Assembly (NCBI GenBank): GCA_938085425.1
Contig: CALKGQ010000054.1
Span: forward strand, 1 to 33,812
Reading direction: 5' to 3'
DNA length: 33,812 nt
From: an uncultured Flavobacteriales bacterium
GTDB taxonomy: Bacteria; Bacteroidota; Bacteroidia; Flavobacteriales_D; Sanyastnellaceae
The position numbers were made by a program, and so were the translations under genes. The stretch's first letter is position 1, and the number at the start of each line of letters is the position of its first letter. Below, piece by piece: positions 27,124 through 33,812 of this stretch. The notes under the pieces are model-generated. The model had not been told where the DNA came from. It saw only the letters and a program-made list of their open reading frames with translations, and ran no database searches.

Positions 27124-28404
27124 TCAATCTGCCCGCACCCTCCCGTTGCGCCAATTGCTGACGGCGCGGTCCCACAAGGAACGGTATTGCATGCTTCTCT
27201 GGAGCACAAAGTGCCCATTGTCCCAGGGGTTGGCTTTCCGACGAAAGTGGAATGTCAGGGCGTTCGAGGTGCCCTCTTCTCCGTAGGTCCAGTACTCGTT
27301 CCAGGAATCGCGGCGAACCCTCTGTGGGACCCCAAAAACGATGTGCACCATTCCTCGGTCGCTCTTCCAACCCTCCACCAGGCCGGAGAAGGCGTGGTTG
27401 GCCTCCTCCACTCTGCCGTAGTAGGTCTCAAGCAATTCTCGGGCATGGTCCGGGGAGTCGCCGCAAGCAAGCCAAAATTCATCCAGGGCCAATTTGGGAT
27501 GGTCGGCTTCTTTCATCCTTTGGTGCTCGGCCCGAGAGGCGATGTAGCGCGTCGGGGCCACCAAGCTTTCCGCGCTGGCCAGTTCCGGAAAATGCGCGTC
27601 GTGGGCAAAGAAAATCCGTCGCAAGTTGTTCGCTTCGCATTCCAGCACGGTGGCGCCTTCTGGGACCACCAAGACCAAGAGGCTGTCGGCTTTCAATTCT
27701 CCCAAAAGACGGCTTGTCAGCGTATCCCACCTTGGTCGCGACCCGCTGAATGGGGGAGGGGGCAAACCTGCGGGCGGTTCCACCTGAAGCACGGACCAAA
27801 GCCCCGACAGTGGACCTTCGGGAGGCAATGCTTGAGGCAGGTGAAGAAGAAGCGTGTCTCCTGCTGAAGCATGGCTTCCGGCAAGGGGCCAGGCCTCGGA
27901 CTGGCTCCAGGCGAGGATGTCATTGGCCCCCAGCGCTTCAGTTGAACCGACCAGTCGCCTTTCTTGCCAAGCCGTGTTCCGCAGCACATCGGTCACCTGA
28001 ATGTCCACCCAGGTGGGCAGTTCCCGAGGAGTGGCCGTCCATTGGGCGCGGAGGACAGAGGGCGTGTCGTTCCAAGCCGTGTCCAACAAAAACCACGTCG
28101 TGTCGCCCACCTGCACCTGAACCTGGGCCACAAAGGGCGATTCGGCGGCCAGACGACTGTAGAGCAACTCCGATCGGTCGATGGAAAAGTAAACCTCCAT
28201 AGATGTGGTGGCCAACTGCCTGTGCAAGGCAATTTCTGGATGCAAGGCGGACGACTCCCGATCGTATGGACGCCTTTGGGAAGGGCTCTGCATGCTTGAA
28301 ATGCTGCATCCTGCAAAGCAAATCATCATTCCCGCGCCCCACCACCATGTCCGCAGGGCACTTGGGATCAAAGCGCAATGGTTCGGGGTGGGTGGCCTCT
28401 TCAT
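27124..28404 (-). CDS. GWxTD domain-containing lipoprotein
   Basis: This 426-residue protein has a lipoprotein signal peptide: a hydrophobic run (WWWGAGMMICFAGC) with the lipobox FAGC and Cys33. The C-terminal ~130 residues show the GWxTD domain of Bacteroidota: DEFWLACGDSPDHARELLET, YYGRVEEANHAFSGLVEGWK, the signature GWKSDRG at residues 345-351, then HIVFGVPQRV and WNEYWTYGE. The middle part has no family I can name. Function is unknown; members are predicted outer-membrane or periplasmic lipoproteins. A TACCTTGG promoter-like box lies 7 nt before the ATG at 28404. rlmB follows on the same strand after 27 nt. Confidence 0.88.
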   Translation of the reverse strand: MKRPPTPNHCALIPSALRTWWWGAGMMICFAGCSISSMQSPSQRRPYDRESSALHPEIALHRQLATTSMEVYFSIDRSELLYSRLAAESPFVAQVQVQVGDTTWFLLDTAWNDTPSVLRAQWTATPRELPTWVDIQVTDVLRNTAWQERRLVGSTEALGANDILAWSQSEAWPLAGSHASAGDTLLLHLPQALPPEGPLSGLWSVLQVEPPAGLPPPPFSGSRPRWDTLTSRLLGELKADSLLVLVVPEGATVLECEANNLRRIFFAHDAHFPELASAESLVAPTRYIASRAEHQRMKEADHPKLALDEFWLACGDSPDHARELLETYYGRVEEANHAFSGLVEGWKSDRGMVHIVFGVPQRVRRDSWNEYWTYGEEGTSNALTFHFRRKANPWDNGHFVLQRSMQYRSLWDRAVSNWRNGRVRAD

Positions 28405-28411
28405 TCTGGAA

Positions 28412-28419
28412 CCAAGGTA
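28412..28419 (-). promoter_or_regulatory. Possible -7 promoter box of the GWxTD gene (TACCTTGG)
   Basis: Read on the minus strand, TACCTTGG matches TAnnTTTG at five of six fixed positions and ends 7 nt before the ATG. A clear -33 TTG at the right distance is not seen. It lies in the 122-nt divergent gap between this gene and the small plus-strand lipoprotein gene. Confidence 0.35.
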
Positions 28420-28526
28420 CGTTCACTTTGAAGGGCAGTTGGATTTTTTGGCAGGGGATGAAACCCCAAAGGCCTTGGCTGCGTAAAGGCCATCAGATTC
28501 TTGTTGAACCCTTCATTTTCCATCTC

Positions 28527-28658
28527 ATGCAACGTACCCTTCGCATCGCAGCCCTTCTCTTCCTGACCGTGGCAGCACTCAGTTCTTGTGGCACCATTTA
28601 TCAGCAATGCGCAGCATATGCTGAGGCTCCATCAGCAGAAGTGGATCACACACGCTGA
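28527..28658 (+). CDS. Small putative lipoprotein (43 residues)
   Basis: The translation starts MQRTLRIAALLFLTVAALSS and continues CGTIYQQCAAYAEAPSAEVD, ending HTR. A basic N-terminus, a Leu/Ala-rich hydrophobic core and the lipobox LSSC (Cys21) form a convincing lipoprotein signal, leaving a mature peptide of about 23 residues with a second Cys. I do not recognise a family. The last 13 bases overlap the end of the convergent OsmC-family gene. The frame is open further upstream (to 28203), but that part is antisense to the GWxTD gene. No clear promoter was found in the 122-nt divergent gap. Confidence 0.6.
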   Translation: MQRTLRIAALLFLTVAALSSCGTIYQQCAAYAEAPSAEVDHTR

Positions 28659-29083
28659 AACTGAAAACTCAAATTTTGGGCCAAATCGGGGTGCAGACTT
28701 TGCGCCACCGGACAAGCCCGAGCTGCCCGCTCCAACATTTCTTGGTCATGTGCAGTGAAAGCTCCTGAAATCGACACTTCGAGGTCGATGGTGATGGCGG
28801 CCACCCTTCTGGGTTGGGCCGCCATTGTTTTTTGAATGTTTGCTCGGATGCCTGCCAATGCATAGGCCTTGGACTGGCTGTGGATGCCCATGATGGTCAT
28901 GACGCATGTGGCCAAGGAGGTGCTGAGCAAATCGGTGGGCGAGAAGGTTTCTCCCAAACCGTGGTTGTCGGTGGGCGCGTCCGTCTGAATGACAACGCCT
29001 GAAGCCAAGTGTGTGGTGTTGGTGCGAAGTGGGTCTTGGTAGGTGGACTTGTAATTCCACATGCGGGGTTGGTCGTTGGGCAT
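28646..29083 (-). CDS. OsmC/Ohr family protein
   Basis: This 145-residue protein belongs to the OsmC family of thiol-dependent peroxide-reducing proteins. The two redox cysteines are Cys60 in SLATCVMTIM, within the motif FSPTDLLSTSLATC, and Cys124 in ARACPVAQSL. The glycine-rich N-terminal strand and the long central helix between them fit the fold. The closest type seems to be the YhfA-like general OsmC group rather than Ohr proper, but this is uncertain. The ATG at 29083 is preferred; the open frame extends to 29506 but that part is a shadow of the divergent gene. Its 3' end overlaps the small lipoprotein gene by 13 nt. The 59-nt gap to the divergent gene at 29143 must hold its promoter. 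Confidence 0.88.
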   Translation of the reverse strand: MPNDQPRMWNYKSTYQDPLRTNTTHLASGVVIQTDAPTDNHGLGETFSPTDLLSTSLATCVMTIMGIHSQSKAYALAGIRANIQKTMAAQPRRVAAITIDLEVSISGAFTAHDQEMLERAARACPVAQSLHPDLAQNLSFQFQRV

Positions 29084-29130
29084 GGCTGCAAGATGCACCC
29101 GCTTGGGCAGATGGCAAGAAAAGCTTCCCT

Positions 29131-29138
29131 TACCTTCG
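29131..29138 (+). promoter_or_regulatory. Probable -7 promoter box of the gene at 29143 (TACCTTCG)
   Basis: This box is identical in sequence to that of rlmB and stands 4 nt (CTTG) before a GTG codon at 29143. The same 4-nt distance is seen at carA, rlmB and lipA. It therefore supports GTG 29143 as the start. No TTG is found 17-23 nt upstream; the nearest is 25 nt away. Confidence 0.5.
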
Positions 29139-29142
29139 CTTG

Positions 29143-30015
29143 GTGCCATTGAATTTCTCTTTTTTGGGTTTCGGGGGTTCCTTCCGTCAATTGTTCCGCG
29201 TTGCATGCCATGGGCTCTGCGCTGCGGGGCTGCTTTGCGTGGCGTTCGTTGGAGAGGCCCAGACGCCAGCCACCAATGCCACAGAAAATGCCACAGGGCT
29301 GGACGCGGTGTTTGGCGAGGGTGTGGATGTGGTGCTCTCCGAGGCGGTACGTTTCCATGTGATGCTGCACACCCAGGGGGCGGGCATTGGTTTTCAAAGA
29401 GGCAAATATGACGGTGCCATGCGCATCCGTGGCTGGCAGGTGGAGTTGGCGTTTGTTCGCCACTTGAAGGAGGAGAAAACGCGGAACCCGGTCTACGAAG
29501 AGGCATTGGCCTATGTCTATGGCAAGGTGAATGCGCACCATGTCTTGCGCGTGCAACATTTCACCCAAACCCTTCTTTTTGAGAAGTACAGAAAGGGAGG
29601 GGTGACGGTGTCGCGATTGGGCCAGTGGGGTGCTGCCGTTGGGGTGTCCAAGCCTGTGTACCTGGAAATTGGCTACCCAGAAATTCCCTACACGTCCCTC
29701 CAAGTGGAACGCTACGATCCCGAAGTCCACTTTTCCAACCGCATTTATGGCCGAGCGCCATGGGTCAATGGACTGGAGAGCTTGGGTTTCAACCCGGGGT
29801 TGTCTGCAGGGCAGGCCTTGACATTTGAATTCAACGACACCCGCTCGGCAACGCGCACCCTGGATCTGGGTGCTGGAGCAGATGTGTATTTGCGCCCAGT
29901 GGAAATCATGGCTTCCGACTTTGTGACGGCCCGCAGGGTGCACCTTACCTTCTATTTGAGGTACGCCTGGGGTGCGCAATGGTCTTCCAAGGGTTTGGGC
30001 GATGCTGGATTGTGA
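29143..30015 (+). CDS. Conserved Bacteroidota protein, probable outer-membrane beta-barrel
   Basis: This 290-residue protein has a signal peptide (basic FRQLFRVACHG, hydrophobic LCAAGLLCVAFVG, cut near GEAQ). The mature part contains VMLHTQGAGIGFQRGKYDG, PVYEEALAYVYGKVN, KPVYLEIGYPEI and the block NRIYGRAPWVNGLESLGF, ending in an aromatic strand (VHLTFYLRYAWGAQW). I recall this pattern from an uncharacterised Bacteroidota family; no function is known to me, and the outer-membrane location is inferred from the strand pattern. The frame is open back to an ATG at 29011, but that would put 44 extra residues before the signal peptide. The GTG at 29143 is chosen because of the promoter box 4 nt upstream. 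lipA starts 24 nt after it. Confidence 0.72.
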   Translation: MPLNFSFLGFGGSFRQLFRVACHGLCAAGLLCVAFVGEAQTPATNATENATGLDAVFGEGVDVVLSEAVRFHVMLHTQGAGIGFQRGKYDGAMRIRGWQVELAFVRHLKEEKTRNPVYEEALAYVYGKVNAHHVLRVQHFTQTLLFEKYRKGGVTVSRLGQWGAAVGVSKPVYLEIGYPEIPYTSLQVERYDPEVHFSNRIYGRAPWVNGLESLGFNPGLSAGQALTFEFNDTRSATRTLDLGAGADVYLRPVEIMASDFVTARRVHLTFYLRYAWGAQWSSKGLGDAGL

Positions 30016-30027
30016 AGATTCCTTTCC

Positions 30028-30035
30028 GACCTTTG
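30028..30035 (+). promoter_or_regulatory. Possible -7 promoter box of lipA (GACCTTTG)
   Basis: GACCTTTG matches the -7 consensus TAnnTTTG at five of six fixed positions, including the complete TTTG. It ends exactly 4 nt (CACC) before the lipA ATG. A TTG lies 15 nt upstream of the box, slightly closer than usual. lipA could also be read from the upstream gene. Confidence 0.42.
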
Positions 30036-30039
30036 CACC

Positions 30040-30924
30040 ATGTCTGCGACCCCTCCCAACAATTCAAGCGGTGTCCCCAAAGTGCGGGTGCCCAAGCCCA
30101 AGTGGCTGCGGGTGAAGCTTCCCACGGGGGAGGCGTACCGCGAAGTGCGCAACATTGTCTCTGAGCACAAGCTGCACACCATTTGTGAAAGCGGCCATTG
30201 CCCCAACATGGGGGAGTGCTGGGGGGAAGGCACGGCAACGTTCATGATCCTTGGCAACATTTGCACCCGAAGCTGTGGGTTTTGCAATGTGGACACGGGG
30301 AAGCCATTGGCGGTGGATGAGTTTGAGCCGGGACGCGTGGCCCAATCAGTGAAGTTGATGGGTGTCAAACACGCGGTCATCACCTCCGTGGACCGTGACG
30401 ATTTGGCGGATGGCGGTGCAGCGATTTGGGCACAGACTGTTCGTGCCATTCGCCACCAAAGTCCTGGAACCACCCTTGAGACTTTGATTCCTGACTTTGC
30501 TGGAAAGTGGGAGAACCTTCAGCCGATCATTCAAGTAGCCCCTGAGGTCGTTTCTCACAATGTGGAGACGGTGCGCCGTTTGACCAAGTCGGTGCGCATC
30601 CAAGCAAAATACGACCGCAGCCTCGAAGTGCTGAAACGGCTTGGGGATGCGGGCTTGAGGTCCAAGAGTGGTGTGATGCTCGGCTTGGGTGAGACCTTCG
30701 ACGAAGTGGTGGAGACCATGGACGACTTGAGGAGCGTCGGGTGCCAGGTGATCACCCTGGGGCAATATTTGCAGCCCACCCCGAAGCATTTGTCCGTTGC
30801 AGAGTTCATTCATCCCGATGTGTTTGCCGAGCTTGAAATCATCGGCAAAGAGAAGGGGTTCCGACACGTTGAAAGTGGACCCTTGGTGCGCTCTTCATAC
30901 CATGCAGAGAAGCACGTGGTGTGA
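30040..30924 (+). CDS. lipA: Lipoyl synthase
   Basis: This 294-residue radical SAM enzyme inserts two sulfur atoms into octanoyl groups on lipoyl domains. The auxiliary cluster cysteines are Cys49, Cys54 and Cys60 ([12 protein letters not shown]), whose sulfide is consumed in the reaction. The radical SAM cluster is Cys75, Cys79 and Cys82 (CTRSCGFC). The C-terminal RSSYHAEKH contains the serine that ligates the auxiliary cluster. Further family segments are [42 protein letters not shown] and TLGQYLQPT. lipB is not adjacent. No terminator is seen between this gene and the upstream putative barrel gene. Confidence 0.97.
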   Translation: MSATPPNNSSGVPKVRVPKPKWLRVKLPTGEAYREVRNIVSEHKLHTICESGHCPNMGECWGEGTATFMILGNICTRSCGFCNVDTGKPLAVDEFEPGRVAQSVKLMGVKHAVITSVDRDDLADGGAAIWAQTVRAIRHQSPGTTLETLIPDFAGKWENLQPIIQVAPEVVSHNVETVRRLTKSVRIQAKYDRSLEVLKRLGDAGLRSKSGVMLGLGETFDEVVETMDDLRSVGCQVITLGQYLQPTPKHLSVAEFIHPDVFAELEIIGKEKGFRHVESGPLVRSSYHAEKHVV

Positions 30925-31071
30925 TTCACGGGATGCGTCCCATGCGCGGATTCGAGAATCTCTCGGCCACATTGGCGCCACTCCTTCCTTCAGCTGCGAC
31001 TTTTTCCCGAACGAGAGGTTCTTGTGTTGTAACTTCCCTCCGATTTTTCTCCTGAAAAAAAGACCGATTCC

Positions 31072-33812
31072 ATGACGTTGACTTCAACACTTCGCAGCAT
31101 TGCTGCAGGCACAGCTGCCATCGCCCTTGCCACCTTGGGCTGGAACCTCCTCTCTCATTCAGAAACTTCTGCCTACGCCCCAAGGGCCACGGAGAAGGCT
31201 GGAGAGCCCAATGGAGCACAAGAAATCCGCCGCATGATGCTCGGCGACGAGAACGGCCAAATCAACTCCCAGGGCCTTGCTGCCTTGCGGAAAAAGGTCG
31301 TGAAAAAGGCACAGCGGCAAGGGGCCCAAAAGGCCGCTGGATTGTCATGGCATGAGCTTGGACCTGACAACATTGGTGGACGCACGAGGGCCATCGAGCC
31401 ATTCAGCACGGGGTCGAGCATGAACGGTTTGTACGCCGGTTCAGTTTCTGGGGGGTTGTGGAAATCCACCAACCGCGGAGACAACTGGACGCAAATCACC
31501 TCCTTCCCCAATTTGATGGTGGCCTCCATCGCGCTTGCTGGCAACGGAGACCTCTATGTAGGAACAGGGACGGCGTGGGAAGGAGGAAGTGGTGAAGGCG
31601 ACTCAGGGTTCCGCGGTGAAGGCATTTACCGTTCGACAGATTCCGGCGCCTCATGGGAGCTTGTGCCAGGCTCGGGCAATTTCGATGCGACCGATGCACT
31701 GGAGCCTGACCCCAACAACGACAACCGTGTTTGGTTCGCTTCCACGAGCGGTTATGGAAGCATCACAGATGGGGCATTGGTCGAAGTGCCAGGTGGCACC
31801 AATGCGCCAAGTGTGGCGTCTGATGTGGCCATCGCGCCAGATGGGTCGTACTGTCTGGTAGCCGGTGTGAATGGACGGGTGTACCGCTCTGTCAATGGAG
31901 ACTTCAGCGATTTGTTGTTGATTTCACAAGGCAACGGTTCGACAGGCAATCCGCCGCAAAGTGGAATTGGCCGCGCCCGCGTGGACATTGCCTTGACGGC
32001 CAATGAGAATGGCACGTACAATGCGTTTGCGGTGTACGCCACCTCAGGCGGCTTTTTCTACGGTTTGTTCTTCAGCGGGGATGCTGGGGTTGCAGATTCT
32101 TGGGAGAATGTATGGCCAGGAGAGATTGAAACCGCCACGCCACTTCCCCGCAACCAAGGAAAATATGACTTGGCCGTGGGCATCAGCAAGTCCGATCCCA
32201 CACTGGCCTTTGTTGGCGGCATCGAATTGTGGCGTTCAGGTCCCAACCAGCAAGCGGAGCCTGCTGCAGCTCCTTTTGATGCTCCAGGGTTTGCCTATGG
32301 CGTCCACGCGGACATCCACGAGGTCCTTTTCTTGGAAGACGGCACCATGTACATCGCAGGAGATGGTGGCATCTACCGCAGCGACAACAACGGAGGTTCT
32401 TACACGGCTTGCAACCGCAACTACAACGTCACCCAATTTTATGGCATGGCGCATGGCGCAGGATCTGGTGTTTTGGGGGGTACCCAGGACAATGGAAGTC
32501 TTTTCATTCCAGGTGATGGATATTTCCTGAGCGATGAAATGGCGGTAGAAGTGAACGGTGGAGATGGTTTCGATTGCGCCGTGAGTCAGGTGACAGAGGC
32601 CAATGGATACAGCTATGCTTGGACGGCGGCCTCTCAGTATGGTGGATTTGTTCGGGGAACATTGGGCCAAGGTGAGATCAACAACAGCGGAGCCATCCTC
32701 GATGGGAACTTTGACGATTTCTATATCGATACGGATGGCGATGGACTTGCCAACGATTTGGGGCAATTCTATTCTTGCTCCCGTTTGTACGAGAATTTCA
32801 ACGACACCCTTGGTTCCCAGACCGTGATTTTGGTAAACACGTACGGGCAAGACACCACAGGTGGAACGTTCATGTTGGAGACGGCCAGCCAGAACTTGCC
32901 TTTCTCTTACACCATGGACGAGGATGAGACGCTGCAGTTTTTTGACACCATCGTGCGACCAGACCGGGAATTTCCCGAACCCCTCACGGAGGATCCTGAG
33001 TATTTCTGGTTGGATGTTCAGGAAGAGGAAGAATTGGTGGTCTGCGAGCAGTTCTCTGATTCGGTTGGAGTGGACAGCATCCAGTTCTTGACTGAGATTG
33101 TCATTGTTGACTCCCTGTACACAGACCTCGGAGACACCACCATTCTGACGGTGGTCGAAGTCCCTACGGGCATGTACGACACCACGTACGTCGTGGAAAC
33201 AGTGTTCGACAACTATGAAGTGTGCGACACCGTGTACCATTACGCTGCAGATTCTTTGTTCAACATCCCAGAGCGCATTCGGGTGCACGATCCGTACGCC
33301 ACGATGTTCGCCATTGGTCTGCGCGATTACGACAACCAGGATTTGGGGGTTTGGATCACGCGTGATGTTCTCAATTTCAACACGACCCCCTCGTGGATTC
33401 GTGTGGCAGACGCTCCTGCAGGATTCTCCGGCACGAAGGCCATCGAATTTGTGGAGAAGGGGGAAGGTGCCGGGGACGTCATGTTCTTCACTGGTTGGAA
33501 TGGCCAAGTGACCCGTGTCAGTGGCCTTCGCGATGTTTACAGCCAAGAGGATGTGGACAACGGAGCGCTTGAAGTCGTCAACATTTTGGATCCTATTGGA
33601 ACGGCAGTTACCGGGTTGAGTGTGGACCCCAACAATCCCAACCACGTGGTCATTTCCTTGGGGGGCTATGGAGCTTCCAACCAAGGCAAGGTGCGCGAGA
33701 CGTTCAATGCCATGGCCGAAGATGTGGCATGGACCAACATCTGGGACAGCGAGTTCACCACACTGCCTTGCTACGATGTCGTGGTGGATGCCACAGATGC
33801 ATCAGGTGCCAC
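31072..33812 (+). CDS. Large secreted Asp-box (BNR/sortilin-like) beta-propeller protein, 5' part
   Basis: The frame is open from the ATG at 31072 to the window end, giving at least 913 codons with no stop. A signal peptide is likely (RSIAAGTAAIALATLGWNLL, cut near residue 36). Asp-box propeller blades are visible as GGLWKSTNRGDNWTQI (about residue 127), GIYRSTDSGASWELV (184), GRVYRSVNG (268) and GGIYRSDNNGGSY (432). A calcium-binding-type DTDGDGLAND lies near 554. Residues about 580-760 form an acidic, Thr/Val-rich region (for example DTTYVVETVFDN) that looks like an insertion before propeller-like sequence resumes (VTGLSVDPNNPNHVVISLGG). Such proteins in Bacteroidota are usually T9SS substrates with a C-terminal sorting domain, which here would lie beyond the window. 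Confidence 0.85.
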   Translation, partial: MTLTSTLRSIAAGTAAIALATLGWNLLSHSETSAYAPRATEKAGEPNGAQEIRRMMLGDENGQINSQGLAALRKKVVKKAQRQGAQKAAGLSWHELGPDNIGGRTRAIEPFSTGSSMNGLYAGSVSGGLWKSTNRGDNWTQITSFPNLMVASIALAGNGDLYVGTGTAWEGGSGEGDSGFRGEGIYRSTDSGASWELVPGSGNFDATDALEPDPNNDNRVWFASTSGYGSITDGALVEVPGGTNAPSVASDVAIAPDGSYCLVAGVNGRVYRSVNGDFSDLLLISQGNGSTGNPPQSGIGRARVDIALTANENGTYNAFAVYATSGGFFYGLFFSGDAGVADSWENVWPGEIETATPLPRNQGKYDLAVGISKSDPTLAFVGGIELWRSGPNQQAEPAAAPFDAPGFAYGVHADIHEVLFLEDGTMYIAGDGGIYRSDNNGGSYTACNRNYNVTQFYGMAHGAGSGVLGGTQDNGSLFIPGDGYFLSDEMAVEVNGGDGFDCAVSQVTEANGYSYAWTAASQYGGFVRGTLGQGEINNSGAILDGNFDDFYIDTDGDGLANDLGQFYSCSRLYENFNDTLGSQTVILVNTYGQDTTGGTFMLETASQNLPFSYTMDEDETLQFFDTIVRPDREFPEPLTEDPEYFWLDVQEEEELVVCEQFSDSVGVDSIQFLTEIVIVDSLYTDLGDTTILTVVEVPTGMYDTTYVVETVFDNYEVCDTVYHYAADSLFNIPERIRVHDPYATMFAIGLRDYDNQDLGVWITRDVLNFNTTPSWIRVADAPAGFSGTKAIEFVEKGEGAGDVMFFTGWNGQVTRVSGLRDVYSQEDVDNGALEVVNILDPIGTAVTGLSVDPNNPNHVVISLGGYGASNQGKVRETFNAMAEDVAWTNIWDSEFTTLPCYDVVVDATDASGA

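Noticed and set aside
26446-27867. 473-codon plus-strand open frame over rlmB and the GWxTD gene
   Set aside because: The opposite strand has clear SpoU motifs and the GWKSDRG motif. The plus-strand product has no recognisable domain and spans two genes.
29011-29142. Upstream ATG start for the putative barrel gene
   Set aside because: It would place 44 Trp/Cys-rich residues before the signal peptide and overlap the OsmC-family start. The promoter box at 29131 lies inside that region.
29084-29506. N-terminal extension of the OsmC-family frame
   Set aside because: The extension is Pro/Arg/His-rich and antisense to the signal peptide of the divergent gene. The OsmC domain starts at the ATG at 29083.
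30930-30965. Terminator candidate after lipA
   Set aside because: Two small hairpins (GGGA-TGCG-TCCC at 30930 and CGAGA-ATC-TCTCG at 30953) are present, but neither is followed by a T-run and both stems are only 4-5 bp.
32236-33684. 482-codon antisense open frame over the Asp-box protein
   Set aside because: The plus strand has signal peptide and Asp-box repeats through a continuous frame. The antisense product is His/Val-rich shadow sequence.

Overview
The window is a chromosomal segment of a Bacteroidota bacterium, most likely in or near the Flavobacteriales. The evidence is the gene order secY-map-infA-rpmJ with no adk, the run rplQ-carA-eno, a PorP/SprF family protein next to a giant gliding-type protein with a type B (CHU_C) C-terminal sorting domain, a GWxTD-domain lipoprotein, Bacteroidota-like TAnnTTTG promoter boxes, and an almost complete lack of Shine-Dalgarno sequences. 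Genus and species cannot be read from the sequence. Base composition looks moderately GC-rich and even, with no sign of transferred islands, phage, IS elements, tRNA genes or CRISPR arrays.

Bases 1-16027 are one co-directional translation cluster (str tail + S10 + spc + alpha): fusA (3' part) - rpsJ - rplC - rplD - rplW - rplB - rpsS - rplV - rpsC - rplP - rpmC - rpsQ - rplN - rplX - rplE - rpsN - rpsH - rplF - rplR - rpsE - rpmD - rplO - secY - map - infA - rpmJ - rpsM - rpsK - rpsD - rpoA - rplQ, ending at a strong intrinsic terminator. Genes are separated by a few bases or overlap (ATGA at rplC/rplD and rplO/secY). The one clear interruption is a 64-nt gap between rpsM and rpsK, which holds a perfect 10+10 nt inverted repeat.

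Bases 16028-18605 hold carA and eno, ending at a near-perfect bidirectional terminator shared with the convergent genes that follow. Bases 18621-28404 are on the minus strand. In transcription order they are a GWxTD lipoprotein, rlmB, a 2220-residue secreted protein with 23 HYR/immunoglobulin-like repeats and a type B sorting domain, and its probable PorP/SprF partner.

Bases 28405-33812 hold a tiny putative lipoprotein gene (+), an OsmC-family gene (-) whose end overlaps it, a putative outer-membrane protein (+), lipA (+), and the first 913 codons of a large secreted Asp-box beta-propeller protein (+) that runs off the window.

Most of the window is ordinary core genome. The best leads are: (1) a TAYCTTCG/ACCTTTG promoter box lying exactly 4 nt before the start codon of four unrelated genes, which predicts leaderless or nearly leaderless mRNAs and fixes one start as GTG; (2) the giant repeat adhesin paired with a PorP/SprF-like protein as a probable dedicated type IX secretion pair; (3) the rpsM-rpsK hairpin; (4) the 18-bp tandem repeat that builds an acidic tail on ribosomal protein bL17. 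None of these proves a new system.
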